NCBI RefSeq assembly: GCF_012371325.1
Contig: NZ_JAAZQX010000002.1
Coordinates: 112,815 to 176,814, forward strand
Reading direction: 5' to 3'
DNA from: Acinetobacter sp. A2
GTDB lineage: Bacteria > Pseudomonadota > Gammaproteobacteria > Pseudomonadales > Moraxellaceae
DNA: 64,000 nucleotides
Shown here: piece by piece, positions 46,728 through 58,233 of the stretch
Numbering within the stretch: position 1 is the first letter of the stretch
How the letters are laid out: each line of letters starts with the position of its first letter
The notes under the pieces: model-generated
Database searches by the model: none
Seen by the model: the letters and a program-made list of their open reading frames with translations, nothing else
Told to the model about the DNA's origin: nothing
Made by a program: the position numbers and the translations under genes

Positions 46728-48638
46728 TTAATTCAGTACAGACTGCTGCACGTGCTGCCAAGTTTTTTGCATCGATTTTTCAATGCCTTGGGCATCTAGA
46801 CCTGCTTGCTGCAACATTTGAGCATGTGTTGCTTGTTGCATAAAGCTGTCTTCTAAACCTAAATGAATAATCGGCCTGACAATCTGTGCTTTCGCCAAGT
46901 ATTCACTTACTGCGCTGCCTGCGCCACCCATAATTGCATGTTCTTCTACGGTCACGAATAGAGCAGTACTTTCGGCAATATCCGACAGTAGTTTTTCATC
47001 CAACGGCTTCACAAAACGCATGTTCACCACACGAACTGCGACCTCATGCTGTTTGGCAAAGGCTTCGGCTGCTTCAACAGCCGCTTGTACACGACTACCA
47101 AAGGCTAAAACAGAAACATAGTCATCATACTGAGTATTGAACTGTGCCACAATTTCCGCTTGCCCTAATGGAATTGCGGTCATTTGTTGCTGAATTTCAA
47201 CACCTAGGCCATTACCACGTGGGTAACGCACTGCTGCAGGACCGTTGTATAAATAGGCTGTATGCAGCATCTGACGACATTCATTTTCGTCTTTTGGCGC
47301 CATAATGACGATATTTGGCACAGTACGCATATAGGCATAATCGTATGCCCCCGCATGCGTTGGGCCATCTTCACCAACCAAACCTGCACGGTCAATACCA
47401 AAAGTCACATCTAAATTTTGTAAGGCCACATCATGAATGAGTTGGTCATAACCACGCTGTAAGAAGGTCGAATAAATTGCGACCACGGGCTTTAAGCCTT
47501 CACAGGCCATGCCTGCAGCCAAAGTCACTGCATGCTGTTCGGCAATGGCAACATCAAAAAAACGTTCAGGAAATTGTTTGGCAAACTGTACCATGCCTGA
47601 ACCTTCACACATGGCTGGCGTAATGGCCAATAAACGTGAATCCTGTTCGGCCTGATCGCATAACCACTGTCCAAACACATCGGAATATTTTGGTGCTGTA
47701 ACAGGCGCAGCTTTGGCATGGATTTTAGTTATCGCGTGATATTTAATTTGATCGGCTTCTGCCGGAACAAAGCCTTTGCCTTTTTTTGTGTAAACGTGAA
47801 TTAAACGTGGGCCTTTACGTTTTTTCAGGGCATTAAAAACTTGCGCCAATTGTTCAACATCATGCCCATCGAAAGGGCCGAAATAATCAAAACCGATGGC
47901 TTTAAATAAGTTGTCTGCAGCTTCGGTAGCAGCACAATGCAAACGTGAGTTGTACGTCCACTTCGGATGTGGCTGCACGTAGGCTTCACCTGTTTCACTC
48001 ACATGAACGGATTCACCACGTTCCCAAATTGCAGCAAGGTGTTTGGCAAAGCCGCCTGTGCTGCATGAAATAGACATATCATTGTCATTCAGCACCACCA
48101 TCATATCAGCCTGATGCGCAACTGCATCATTCATGGCTTCAAAGGCCATCCCTGCCGTCATAGCGCCATCACCAATAATTGCTACCACTTCACATGGGTT
48201 TTGCTGATAACGACGTGCCAATGCCATCCCCAAACCTGCAGAAATGGCTGTTGAGGAGTGACCAACACCAAAGGTATCGAATATAGATTCTTCACGTGCA
48301 GGAAATGCCGCCAAACCATCTTTTGCGCGAATGGTCGTGAGTTGTTCACGGCGTCCTGTCAGTGCTTTATGCGGATAAGCCTGATGACCGACATCCCAAA
48401 TCAAGCGGTCTTTTGGGGTATTAAAACAATAATGCAGCGCAACGGTCAGTTCGATCACGCCTAAGTTTGCGCCAAAGTGTCCTCCACTTTGACCTGCGGC
48501 ATACAAAATGAATTGACGTAACTCATCCGCCACTTGTGGAAGCTGGCTTTGCGCGAGTAAACGTAATTGCTGCGGATGATCAATCGCATCGAGCAATGGT
48601 GTTACAGGGCGTTGAGTTGGAATTTCTGTATACAGCAT
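46728..48638 (-). CDS. dxs: 1-deoxy-D-xylulose-5-phosphate synthase
   Basis: The 636-residue protein is a thiamine diphosphate enzyme: [15 protein letters not shown] binds the cofactor, [15 protein letters not shown] carries the catalytic glutamate, and [11 protein letters not shown] is also conserved. Dxs condenses pyruvate and glyceraldehyde 3-phosphate to start the MEP isoprenoid pathway and supplies precursor for thiamine and pyridoxal. Start is the ATG at 48638 (MLYTEIPTQ); an upstream TTG overlaps AGAAGG. ribA is divergent. Confidence 0.97.
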   Translation of the reverse strand: MLYTEIPTQRPVTPLLDAIDHPQQLRLLAQSQLPQVADELRQFILYAAGQSGGHFGANLGVIELTVALHYCFNTPKDRLIWDVGHQAYPHKALTGRREQLTTIRAKDGLAAFPAREESIFDTFGVGHSSTAISAGLGMALARRYQQNPCEVVAIIGDGAMTAGMAFEAMNDAVAHQADMMVVLNDNDMSISCSTGGFAKHLAAIWERGESVHVSETGEAYVQPHPKWTYNSRLHCAATEAADNLFKAIGFDYFGPFDGHDVEQLAQVFNALKKRKGPRLIHVYTKKGKGFVPAEADQIKYHAITKIHAKAAPVTAPKYSDVFGQWLCDQAEQDSRLLAITPAMCEGSGMVQFAKQFPERFFDVAIAEQHAVTLAAGMACEGLKPVVAIYSTFLQRGYDQLIHDVALQNLDVTFGIDRAGLVGEDGPTHAGAYDYAYMRTVPNIVIMAPKDENECRQMLHTAYLYNGPAAVRYPRGNGLGVEIQQQMTAIPLGQAEIVAQFNTQYDDYVSVLAFGSRVQAAVEAAEAFAKQHEVAVRVVNMRFVKPLDEKLLSDIAESTALFVTVEEHAIMGGAGSAVSEYLAKAQIVRPIIHLGLEDSFMQQATHAQMLQQAGLDAQGIEKSMQKTWQHVQQSVLN

Positions 48639-48790
48639 ATGTGGCAAAGCCTTCTAAAGCCTGGCAAATCCTAAGCTAGGTCAATGGGAATTACTCGATC
48701 ATATAACCGAATGGTATCACCTTCAATCAGCCACATTTCTAGCGGTGTAGTTTTGAGCAATGATTTCAGTTGGGCACACGTTGGGTGCGT

Positions 48791-48809
48791 AGATTATCCT
48801 GAATAATCT
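48791..48809. promoter_or_regulatory. Perfect dyad in the dxs-ribA intergenic region
   Basis: AGATTAT (48791-48797) and ATAATCT (48803-48809) with a 5-base centre lie about 140 bp from both divergent starts. TATACT at 48906-48911 is a good -10 for ribA; its -35 is unclear. I see no FMN riboswitch. The rest of the 300-bp gap is plain AT-rich DNA. Confidence 0.35.
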
Positions 48810-48945
48810 AACTATTTATCAACCATTATCGTGTGCTTTATACAAAAAAGAAAATCTTCTGTATAAATTCGTGTTTGCTATTCTACTAATGTCTGAGCAT
48901 TACGCTATACTTTAAACAATTTATCGACTATTCACGAGTTAAACA

Positions 48946-49548
48946 GTGCCGATTAAGTTTGTCGCAACCTCACGATTACCGACTGCATTTGGTGAGTTCA
49001 AGATTACGGTATTTCAAGATCCTGAAACTGGCGAAGAACATGTGGCATTATCCAAAGGTTTAGACACCGCACCTAGCGAACCTGTTTTAGTACGCATCCA
49101 CTCAGAATGTTTAACTGGCGATGCTTTCGCGTCTTTGAAGTGCGATTGTGGCCCGCAGTTACAAGCTACTCAGCGCCTGATTAATGATGCAGGACAAGGG
49201 GTGATTTTATATTTACGCCAAGAAGGCCGCGGCATTGGCTTGACCAATAAAATTCGTGCTTATGCCCTGCAAGATCAAGGACATGACACCGTCGATGCCA
49301 ATTTGATGCTGAATTTACCTGCCGATGCACGTCGCTATGACATGTGCAGCATTATGCTAGATCATTTGCAGGTCAAGGCTGTACGCCTAATTACCAACAA
49401 CCCGTTGAAAATTCAAGCATTGCAAGAACAAGGAATTACTGTAGTAGACCGCGTACCACTCACTGTGGGTTTGAATCCATTCAATGAGGAGTATTTGCAA
49501 ACCAAGCATGAGCGTATGGCGCACATGTATGATAAAGGTGACTTCTAA
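48946..49548 (+). CDS. ribA: GTP cyclohydrolase II
   Basis: The 200-residue protein has the zinc site [21 protein letters not shown] (Cys ligands C-x10-C-x-C; shown as landmark [10 protein letters not shown]), [11 protein letters not shown] and [19 protein letters not shown] (landmark ITNNPLK). RibA opens the imidazole ring of GTP to start riboflavin synthesis. The start is a GTG. It is the stand-alone form, not fused to RibB. Its stop codon lies inside a terminator hairpin. Confidence 0.96.
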   Translation: MPIKFVATSRLPTAFGEFKITVFQDPETGEEHVALSKGLDTAPSEPVLVRIHSECLTGDAFASLKCDCGPQLQATQRLINDAGQGVILYLRQEGRGIGLTNKIRAYALQDQGHDTVDANLMLNLPADARRYDMCSIMLDHLQVKAVRLITNNPLKIQALQEQGITVVDRVPLTVGLNPFNEEYLQTKHERMAHMYDKGDF

Positions 49549-49560
49549 GTCACCTTTTTT
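49534..49560 (+). terminator. Terminator overlapping the ribA stop codon
   Basis: AAAGGTGACTT (49534-49544) and AAGTCACCTTT (49547-49557) pair around the TAA at 49546-49548, followed by TTT. The innermost bases must open, so the real stem is about 9-10 bp. Confidence 0.85.
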
Positions 49561-49593
49561 AATTAGGGATGCCGCAATTTAGAACTGATTTAC

Positions 49594-50967
49594 TTAAATC
49601 GTCATCGAAAAAATACGGTTATTTGGCATACGGCGTTTTAAGCGCAAATCAAAGGCCATACAAATATTGCGCACAAAGGGTTTGCCTTTTTCCAAAATTT
49701 GAATGTGCTGATCTTGAATCGACAGCAATTCATCTTCTTGCATTTCTTGCAATTGCTGCAATACCTGCTCAATTTCTGCAAAGTTCAGTTCGGGATTAGC
49801 CCAAGAGGTTTCAAAGCTGCACATTAAATTCAAAATGTGCTGACGAATCACCAAATCTTCCCGATTCAACACATGCCCTTTAAACACAGGAATCTCGTTG
49901 CGTTCTAAACGTGCGTAATAATCTTCAATACTTTTTTCATTTTGGGCAAAGCTATACCAACTGTCGCTGATTGATGAAACACCTAAACCAATCATGACCT
50001 GTGTTTTAGATGCGGTATACCCCATAAAGTTACGATGCAAACTGCCATTTTTAAATGACTGGTACATACCATCACTGGCTAAAGCAAAGTGATCCATGCC
50101 AATTTCATGGTAACCATGTGCCAAGAGTCGATTTTTGCCTTCTTCATAGCACTGACGTTTTAATTCATCTTTAGGCACATCTTCATCTTTAAAACCACGT
50201 TGACCATTACCTTTAATCCAAGGCACATGTGCATAACTATAAAATGCCAAGCGGTCTGGCATTAAACGATGGGTCTGTTCAATGGTATTCAACACATCAT
50301 CTAAATTCTGAAATGGCAAACCAAACACTAGATCATGCGAAATAGAATCATAGCCAATTTCACGCGCCCACTCGGTCACACGTTGCACATGCTCAAAAGG
50401 CTGCAGTCGATGAATAGCACGTTGTACTTTTTCATTGTAGTCTTGCACACCATAACTAACCCGACGAAAACCCAAATCATATAAAGCCTGTAAATGCTCA
50501 CGAGTGGTGTTATTGGGATGCCCTTCAAAACTAAATTCATGTTGATCAGCCACTTCAGCTTTAGCCAAAATGCCCTGAATCAACTGCGTTAGGTGTTCCA
50601 CTGAAAAGAAAGTCGGTGTACCGCCGCCCAAATGAATTTCTTTAATAATTGGTGTAGCTTTCAGCAACTGACAATACAAGTCCCATTCTTTTAATACCGC
50701 CTGGATATAAGGCTGTTCAACCTCATGCCTCTTGGTAACCCGCTTATGACAGCCACAAAACGTACATAAACTTTCACAAAATGGCAGATGAATATACAGA
50801 CTGATACCTTCACTGGCATTGGATTCATCAAAAGAACGCTTCAGGGTTTGCTGCCATGCCTCTGCAGAGAATGTTTCGTCATCCCAATATGGCACGGTTG
50901 GATAACTGGTATAGCGTGGTCCAGGCACATTGTATTTTTGAATTAAAGAATTTGCCTGCTGTGTCAT
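49594..50967 (-). CDS. hemN: Oxygen-independent coproporphyrinogen III oxidase
   Basis: The 457-residue protein starts MTQQANSLIQKYNVPGPRYTSYP and has the radical SAM cluster motif CESLCTFCGC. GGGTPTFF binds SAM; the C-terminal domain includes FALASDGMYQSFK. HemN makes protoporphyrinogen IX without oxygen. An in-frame start at 51108 was rejected because 457 residues equals the E. coli protein and the extra segment is unlike the family. GAGG lies 8 bp upstream. It is divergent from hemF. Confidence 0.95.
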   Translation of the reverse strand: MTQQANSLIQKYNVPGPRYTSYPTVPYWDDETFSAEAWQQTLKRSFDESNASEGISLYIHLPFCESLCTFCGCHKRVTKRHEVEQPYIQAVLKEWDLYCQLLKATPIIKEIHLGGGTPTFFSVEHLTQLIQGILAKAEVADQHEFSFEGHPNNTTREHLQALYDLGFRRVSYGVQDYNEKVQRAIHRLQPFEHVQRVTEWAREIGYDSISHDLVFGLPFQNLDDVLNTIEQTHRLMPDRLAFYSYAHVPWIKGNGQRGFKDEDVPKDELKRQCYEEGKNRLLAHGYHEIGMDHFALASDGMYQSFKNGSLHRNFMGYTASKTQVMIGLGVSSISDSWYSFAQNEKSIEDYYARLERNEIPVFKGHVLNREDLVIRQHILNLMCSFETSWANPELNFAEIEQVLQQLQEMQEDELLSIQDQHIQILEKGKPFVRNICMAFDLRLKRRMPNNRIFSMTI

Positions 50968-51170
50968 CCCATCTGCCTCATCCAGTGAATTAGCGCCCTG
51001 CAAAATTTGCTTTGGCCTGCAAACTATTGTGCTGAGCTTGTAAGTGGAAATCAACCTAGTCTTTTGCTCGGAATACTCTGGATAAAATGCTCTATTTACC
51101 TCATTCACAGAATAGTTTGCTAAGACAATTCAGACAAAGCGCTTAATTTTTAGAGGCTTTTATGTTTTGA

Positions 51171-52154
<984 letters not shown>

Positions 52155-52174
52155 AAAAGATCACATTCAACTTC

Positions 52175-52207
52175 TAAAAAAGCGATTCCTCCACGAATCG
52201 CTTTTTT
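52175..52207 (+). terminator. Terminator after hemF
   Basis: AGCGATTC (52181-52188) and GAATCGCT (52195-52202) form an 8-bp stem extended by A/T pairs and followed by TTTTTT. Bidirectional in sequence. Confidence 0.9.
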
Positions 52208-52437
52208 GCTTACAAACTTTATCGCTTATTTTCAAATCAATAAATATGCACAGCATCAATTAACTGTCATGATGTTGCGGATGGACTTTAATAGACGATG
52301 TGACTGCGCACGCGACTCTACGATGCAACCAGACATGAATAAAAAAATTCATCATTCAAACAGACTGCATCGCAAGCTTATTCATCAAACTGTCAAAGCA
52401 ACATGACAAACTGCGCCACATCTGTCAGGAGATATCC

Positions 52438-52644
52438 ATGCTGCACACATTCACCAAACCCAAAATTATTTTATTTTGGTCTACCTTTGCCATTTTAGTT
52501 GGCTCAATTTGCATGACTTTTATCTTTGAAAGTCATCTATCAGATGGTTTGGCCATTAGCAGCAGTATTTTGGCAGGCATTGCCATGTTTGTGACTGCAG
52601 CAATTTTAGTTTTGGAAACAGTGCTCGCCATTTGTAATCCTTAA
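52438..52644 (+). CDS. Small two-helix membrane protein (68 aa), unknown function
   Basis: The 68-residue product has two predicted membrane helices, about residues 10-29 (IILFWSTFAILVGSICMTFI) and 43-64, with a short loop FESHLSDGL. CAGGAGATATCC before the ATG is a good ribosome site, which supports a real gene. I do not recognise a family. It lies between hemF and aroE on the same strand, after the hemF terminator. The preceding 52208-52437 contains no further gene I can support. Confidence 0.6.
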   Translation: MLHTFTKPKIILFWSTFAILVGSICMTFIFESHLSDGLAISSSILAGIAMFVTAAILVLETVLAICNP

Positions 52645-52786
52645 CCCTTCCACGCGTTTATCTTCCAGCTAAAATTTTAGCGCTTTCACAGCAGTGATAG
52701 CCACAGGTTTTTATTCTGTGCAACGCTTCAGTCCACGCCCAATTTCACGTATATTGGTCTGCATTTCAGTATCTGGATTTTGGCAC

Positions 52787-53575
52787 ATGCGCAAACAATT
52801 TGCCGTGATTGGCAACCCAATTGAACAATCTCGCTCTCCTGAACTGCATCATGCTTTTGCAGACAAAACCGGCATTCAACTGCAATACAGCAAACGCCTT
52901 GCCCCACTGGATGGTTTTCGTGACAGCGTGCAGGACTTTTTTGCGCAAGGTGGTGTCGGTATGAATGTGACCGTGCCATTTAAAGAACAAGCCTTTGCTG
53001 AATGTGGCGTATTGACCGAGCGTGCCAAAATTGCCAAAGCTGTCAACACCCTATGGATGCAAGATGGTGTTCTACATGGCGACAATACCGATGGACAAGG
53101 CTTAGTCGATGCCATTACCGCATTGGGCTGGAACTTAAAACAAAGCGACATTCTGATTATTGGTGCAGGTGGTGCAACACGTGGCGTCATCTATCCATTG
53201 GTTCAAGCAGGTGCGAAGAAAATCGTGATTGCTAACCGTACCCTTGCTCGTGCAGAACAACTGGTTGCCGACTTACAAGCCGCTGTACCACAAGCCGAAC
53301 TACAGGCCATGGCGCTAACCGATTTAACAGGTCAATTTGATTTGGCCATTAATGCAACCTCTGCCAGTTTAACTGGGGATGCCTTGGTACTGCCTGAAAG
53401 TTTGAAATTTAACTCTGCCTATGAAATGGCATACGGCAAAGCATCTAGCTTTTTAGAACAAGCCAAAGCCCGTGGCGTACCCACTTCGGAAGGTTTTGGT
53501 ATGTTGGTTGGTCAAGCCATTGAATCTTTTTACATTTGGAATGGGGTGAAACCTGAGTTAAAAGATTTCCTCTAA
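52787..53575 (+). CDS. aroE: Shikimate dehydrogenase
   Basis: The 262-residue protein has NPIEQSRSPELH near residue 9, NVTVPFKEQAF with the catalytic Lys, NTDGQGLVDA with Asp, and the NADP Rossmann motif GAGGATRG. AroE reduces 3-dehydroshikimate to shikimate for aromatic amino acids. Start at 52787 (MRKQFAVIG) was chosen from family length; an in-frame start 93 bp upstream would add residues unlike the family. No strong ribosome site is visible. Terminator follows. Confidence 0.95.
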   Translation: MRKQFAVIGNPIEQSRSPELHHAFADKTGIQLQYSKRLAPLDGFRDSVQDFFAQGGVGMNVTVPFKEQAFAECGVLTERAKIAKAVNTLWMQDGVLHGDNTDGQGLVDAITALGWNLKQSDILIIGAGGATRGVIYPLVQAGAKKIVIANRTLARAEQLVADLQAAVPQAELQAMALTDLTGQFDLAINATSASLTGDALVLPESLKFNSAYEMAYGKASSFLEQAKARGVPTSEGFGMLVGQAIESFYIWNGVKPELKDFL

Positions 53576-53588
53576 ATCATCATTCAAG

Positions 53589-53626
53589 AAAATAGCCCGT
53601 TAGCATCAGCAAAAGGGCTATTTTTT
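53589..53626 (+). terminator. Terminator after aroE
   Basis: AAAATAGCCC (53589-53598) and GGGCTATTTT (53615-53624) form a 10-bp stem with a 16-base loop, followed by more T. Confidence 0.88.
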
Positions 53627-53675
53627 GAACTGGACAATCTTGTTTAACCATGACTGCCCATTTTTTATGCTCGGT

Positions 53676-56087
53676 TTATTTCACATATTTCTGCATATCT
53701 TCATATGCATCCATATAAATTTCATAATCAATCATTTCAGCCTGTTCTAAGCTCAGAGGCTGAATTGAACGCTGACTCATTTTACCTTTTTGATGATCAA
53801 TATAAGTTTGACCTAAAATCTGTGCCGTTTTCTTTAAATTGGCGAGATCCGGCGTATCCCAAGTATAGGCAGCTTGATACAACTTTTGATATTGCTGCGC
53901 AAACATCTGTTGTGGCTGTTTATATTGTTGTTTGAGCTTACGCCATTCCAATGCTACTTTATTTTCATCGACGGCATCTTCAGTCAAATTATTAAGATGA
54001 CGACCAATGGCGTTATTAAATTGTACATCTTCCTGCAAATGATGCTTAGCTTGCAGGGCTTCAATCCGTTTGAGTGCTGCACCTTGCGGGTCATAGTAGC
54101 GCTCGTCACTAAACCAATAGGCATAGACTTCTGCCATTTCCTGCAAAGTTTGCGGACTTAAGTTTTTCACCCACTCACGCTGCTCTGCTGCCATGTGCAC
54201 TAAAAATAAAGTCTGATAAGTTTCACTAAATGAACCTTTTTGTTGATAGGTCTTTTCAGCCAATTGCTTTAATTCATCGGTATAACTGAGTGTAGCTGTG
54301 ATGGCTGCCTGCTCACTGGCTGCCGTATCCTGTTCCAGACTACGACCTAAATTTTTCACCCATTTTTCTAAAATAGAATCTTTACTGACTTCTTGAATAG
54401 ACTTTGCCTGACGCAATGCTGCACGGTCTATCTTATTAGCATTTCCATAATTGGAAATCTGCACATCATTACGCACATGAATAGTGCCATAATTTTCACG
54501 CTCAAATTGCAGGGCATAATCCACTTTTGCGGCACGCCCCTGATCATCTAAAGCCACATCAATTTGAATGGGTGTTTTTTTACGTGCATCAGTCGTGTTC
54601 ATAATCTGCTGAATTTCAGCCTGATGTTTTTGCCACAACGCTGCAAAAGCTGCTGCATCAACCAATTGTTCAGAACGGTAGGGTTTAAAAAGTTCAGCCA
54701 GTTTTTCTTGCGGGGTATTAAAATGCGCCTCAAATACCGATTCTGCCTGTGCAGCACGGCTTTCGGTAAAGGCTTTTAATTCATAAGCATACGCACAATA
54801 GGTCAAATCACCCACTTTGGCTGTTTTGGCTGTTTCAATAAGATGCTCACAATCTTGCTCACTTAATATGTTTTCTTCTAATGCAGCTGCATTTATCGCC
54901 TCTTTGGCTGCCTGAGTTGCTGCATCATAAGCCTCTGAGGATGCTGCTTCTGTCACCACTGTTGAATCAGCAGCCTCATCTTCCTGATTTGATTCAGTCT
55001 CATAAAACTTCTGGCTGACCAAATTACGCAAGGCGACCGCTGCTTGATACGCTACGAAGCCTTCTTGGCTCATGCCATAATCTTCAGCCGTTTCATTTTG
55101 TTTTAAATATTCTTCAGGACTCAACTCTTTGGCAGGTGCATCTTGAGCATGCTCAGACGATGCATTAGCTGCCACTTGCTCCGTAGCATCTTCTGTTGCT
55201 GCTGCCTGCCCTAACACGGTCTGCTGTAAATACGGCGCATTGACATGATCAAACATCGACAACTGCAGCATCATGTCTTCTAAGCTGCTGCTATAGCGGA
55301 TTTTTTCACTGAATTTCTGTTGGCGCTCTGCCGTAGTTAAATTCACTTTTTGAATTTGTTGGGAACCTGCCAAAACATAAGGCACTGCGTTTAATGCTTT
55401 TAAATACGCTGCAAATTCCTTTACCTTCACCCGTTCAATGTCTGACTTATATTTAGAAAAGTCGACATAGGCAAAGTCATTTTGGCTGTCTTTATTGACC
55501 AGATACGGCAGCAATGAAAAATAATTGGTATAAAACTTGTACTCATTAAAATCAATCACCATCGGTACTTTCATTTGTACCAACAGCGTCGGTTTTTCAT
55601 AACGGGCTGCCACATTTAAGGCTGCTATTTTTTGGCGATAATGTACCGATCCGTCATAGTCAAACTGTGTATCGTTCAGCACATTTAACATAAAATCAAA
55701 GGGATTAGATTTTCCTGCAACACCCAAAACATCAGATGCGCTGCGCTGCTCCTTTGCCATAGCCGCATATAAATTTTGCTTTTCTTGGGTACTTAAACGA
55801 ATTTTTTGCTGTTTTAAATGTTGATCTACCTGCTTTTTGAGCGCTGGGTCTAATTCAGCAGGCTGTGTAGTCACTGTTTTAGAGGGGCTATCCTGTTGTT
55901 TGGCTTGCACGCGCAATTGACCTTGAAAGTCATAACTTGGCGTTTCAAAAATGGCATTTAAGCCAGTCACAGCTTTTTGTTCTAAGGTCACCGCCTGATT
56001 GGAATTGGTCTTTATGACATGCTGCGAACAACCTGTTGCCGCTAAACTAAAAAGACATAAAGATAAATATTTTAATTGTACCTTCAT
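53676..56087 (-). CDS. Large lipoprotein of unknown function (803 aa)
   Basis: The product starts MKVQLKYLSLCLFSLAATGC with a lipobox giving Cys20 as lipidation site; AAGGTG is 7 bp before the ATG, and an upstream ATG at 56108 overlaps that site. The mature part is predicted mixed alpha-beta with Ala/Glu/Gln-rich stretches, notably about residues 300-340 and 375-410. I recognise no catalytic motif. It is likely anchored in a membrane facing the periplasm. Isolated gene; neighbours give no functional hint. Confidence 0.75.
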   Translation of the reverse strand: MKVQLKYLSLCLFSLAATGCSQHVIKTNSNQAVTLEQKAVTGLNAIFETPSYDFQGQLRVQAKQQDSPSKTVTTQPAELDPALKKQVDQHLKQQKIRLSTQEKQNLYAAMAKEQRSASDVLGVAGKSNPFDFMLNVLNDTQFDYDGSVHYRQKIAALNVAARYEKPTLLVQMKVPMVIDFNEYKFYTNYFSLLPYLVNKDSQNDFAYVDFSKYKSDIERVKVKEFAAYLKALNAVPYVLAGSQQIQKVNLTTAERQQKFSEKIRYSSSLEDMMLQLSMFDHVNAPYLQQTVLGQAAATEDATEQVAANASSEHAQDAPAKELSPEEYLKQNETAEDYGMSQEGFVAYQAAVALRNLVSQKFYETESNQEDEAADSTVVTEAASSEAYDAATQAAKEAINAAALEENILSEQDCEHLIETAKTAKVGDLTYCAYAYELKAFTESRAAQAESVFEAHFNTPQEKLAELFKPYRSEQLVDAAAFAALWQKHQAEIQQIMNTTDARKKTPIQIDVALDDQGRAAKVDYALQFERENYGTIHVRNDVQISNYGNANKIDRAALRQAKSIQEVSKDSILEKWVKNLGRSLEQDTAASEQAAITATLSYTDELKQLAEKTYQQKGSFSETYQTLFLVHMAAEQREWVKNLSPQTLQEMAEVYAYWFSDERYYDPQGAALKRIEALQAKHHLQEDVQFNNAIGRHLNNLTEDAVDENKVALEWRKLKQQYKQPQQMFAQQYQKLYQAAYTWDTPDLANLKKTAQILGQTYIDHQKGKMSQRSIQPLSLEQAEMIDYEIYMDAYEDMQKYVK

Positions 56088-56312
56088 TGGTAAACACCTT
56101 ATATTCATTATAGATTGGTCTATTCAAACGCACAGATTATGATACATTCTAACATAGTGTTCTATTCATATTTTTAGGTTGAAAAATTTTCATAATTCGC
56201 ATTTCTGACATTTTTATTCGCTATTCTTATCAATGTATTTTGACCATGAGTGTGAATAATCAACATATCGATACAGATAATCCAAAACTATTTCTAAATT
56301 AGGATTAAGACT

Positions 56313-58136
56313 ATGCCAGCATATAAAGCCCCATTACACGATATTCGTTTCTTAATGAACGAAGTGCTTGATTACCCGACCCATTACAAAAATCTTTCTA
56401 ACGGTGAACTTGCAGACGCAGATACAGTCGATATGATTTTAGAAGGTGCAGCAGATTTCTGTGAAAATGTACTTTCTCCACTCAATCAATCTGGCGATGA
56501 AGAAGGCTGTCATTTTGAAAATGGCGATGTAACTACACCTAAAGGCTTTAAAGAAGCCTATGACCAATTTGTTCAAGGTGGTTGGCAAGGTCTGTCTTAC
56601 CCTGAACAGTACGGCGGTCAAAACCTGCCTATGTCACTTAACCTCATCAAATCTGAAATGATGGGTACTGCCAACTGGTCATTCCAAATGTACCCAGGTT
56701 TAAGTGTGGGCTGTATCAACACTATTATGCAATTTGGTACTGAAGAGCAAAAAGACACTTATTTACCGCACTTGGTAGCGGGCACATGGTCGGGCACGAT
56801 GTGTTTAACTGAACCACAATGTGGTACTGACTTGGGTCAGGTCAAAACTAAAGCTGAACCTCAAGCCGATGGCACCTATGCTATTTCAGGCACCAAAATC
56901 TTTATTTCTGCAGGTGAACACGACCTGACTGAAAACATTATTCACATTGTTTTAGCACGTCTTCCAGATGCACCTGCGGGTACGAAAGGTATTTCGTTAT
57001 TTATCGTACCGAAGTTCTTGCCGACTGCAGAAGGCGCTGTGGGTGAACGAAACCCTGTAACTTGTGGCTCTATTGAGCACAAAATGGGGATCCGTGCTTC
57101 TGCAACTGCGGTCTTAAACTTTGACAATGCGGTGGGTTATTTGATTGGTGAACCAAATAAAGGCTTACATGCCATGTTTACCTTTATGAATACCGCGCGT
57201 ATTGGTACAGCAATCCAAGGGATTTGCCATGCAGAATTGGCTTTCCAAGGTGCTTTACCGTATGCCAAAGAACGTATGTCTATGCGTGCACTTTCAGGTA
57301 AAAAAGACCCTGAAAAAGCAGCTGATGCAATTATTCACCATGCCGATGTACGTCGTATGCTGTTGACTCAAAAAGCAGTAGCTGAAGGCGGTCGTGCCAT
57401 GATTTATCATGCTGCACAATTGGCAGACAAAATGAATGATGCCTTAATGCGTGGCGATACCGCTGCCTTTGAAGCACATGATGACCATTTAGGTTTCTAC
57501 ACTCCTATCTTAAAAGGCTTCTTGACTGAAATGGGTTATGAAGCAGCCAACCACGGCATGCAAGTCTATGGCGGTCATGGCTATATTAAAGAATGGGGCA
57601 TGGAGCAAATTGTACGTGACTCACGTATTTCAACACTTTACGAAGGTACCACTGGTGTTCAGGCACTCGATTTGATTGGTCGTAAAGTCTTATTAAGCTC
57701 TAAAGGCAAAGTGATTCGTGACTACACAGCTGAAATTTTAAAATTCTGTGGTCAACACGCACGTAATAAATACATGCGTCGTTTTGCATGGGACTTGACT
57801 AAGCTATGTGCACAATGGAATGCATTAACTGTGCGTATTATGTTGGCAGCACGTAAAGACCGTGACATCGTTTCTAGCGCTTCAGTTGATTTCTTGATGT
57901 TCTCTGGTTATGTGATGATGGCTTATTTCTGGGCACAACAAGCGGCTGTCGCTTCAACTAAATTAGCAGAAGGCAACGGTCAGGAAACACCTGAATTCTA
58001 TAAAGCCAAAATCAAAGTTGCCGATTTCTACTTTGAGCGTTTATTGCCACGTACCCAAGGTCATGCAGAAGCAATGGTGAATCCATCTAAAACTATGACC
58101 GCTTTAGCTCCAGAACATTTTAGTTTTGATTACTAA
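56313..58136 (+). CDS. Acyl-CoA dehydrogenase, long form (about 600 aa)
   Basis: The 607-residue protein has an extended N-terminal domain, the middle domain MCLTEPQCGTDLGQVKTKA (landmark TEPQCGTDLG), ISGTKIFISAGEH, then a C-terminal dehydrogenase domain with MQVYGGHGYIKEWGMEQIVRD (landmark VYGGHGYIKEWG) and YEGTTGVQALDL, with the Glu expected as catalytic base. This matches the family that includes methylthiopropionyl-CoA dehydrogenase DmdC and other AcdH-type enzymes; the substrate is unknown. AGGATT precedes the ATG. It has its own terminator. Confidence 0.92.
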   Translation: MPAYKAPLHDIRFLMNEVLDYPTHYKNLSNGELADADTVDMILEGAADFCENVLSPLNQSGDEEGCHFENGDVTTPKGFKEAYDQFVQGGWQGLSYPEQYGGQNLPMSLNLIKSEMMGTANWSFQMYPGLSVGCINTIMQFGTEEQKDTYLPHLVAGTWSGTMCLTEPQCGTDLGQVKTKAEPQADGTYAISGTKIFISAGEHDLTENIIHIVLARLPDAPAGTKGISLFIVPKFLPTAEGAVGERNPVTCGSIEHKMGIRASATAVLNFDNAVGYLIGEPNKGLHAMFTFMNTARIGTAIQGICHAELAFQGALPYAKERMSMRALSGKKDPEKAADAIIHHADVRRMLLTQKAVAEGGRAMIYHAAQLADKMNDALMRGDTAAFEAHDDHLGFYTPILKGFLTEMGYEAANHGMQVYGGHGYIKEWGMEQIVRDSRISTLYEGTTGVQALDLIGRKVLLSSKGKVIRDYTAEILKFCGQHARNKYMRRFAWDLTKLCAQWNALTVRIMLAARKDRDIVSSASVDFLMFSGYVMMAYFWAQQAAVASTKLAEGNGQETPEFYKAKIKVADFYFERLLPRTQGHAEAMVNPSKTMTALAPEHFSFDY

Positions 58137-58160
58137 AATTTTCTGAGTAGAAGTAAATAA

Positions 58161-58188
58161 AAAGAGCGCACTATGCGCTCTTTTTTTT
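58161..58188 (+). terminator. Terminator after the long acyl-CoA dehydrogenase
   Basis: AAAGAGCGC (58161-58169) and GCGCTCTTT (58175-58183) form a 9-bp stem with a 5-base loop followed by a long T run. Confidence 0.92.
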
Positions 58189-58233
58189 ATTTACATCACA
58201 ATATCTCAGATCTGAATCTTTTTCAGCCACGCA

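Noticed and set aside
48648..48945. FMN riboswitch before ribA
   Set aside because: None of the conserved RFN-element helices is recognisable in this region.
52206..52406. 66-codon open frame between hemF and the small membrane protein
   Set aside because: It starts inside the hemF terminator, has no ribosome site and no hydrophobic or domain pattern.
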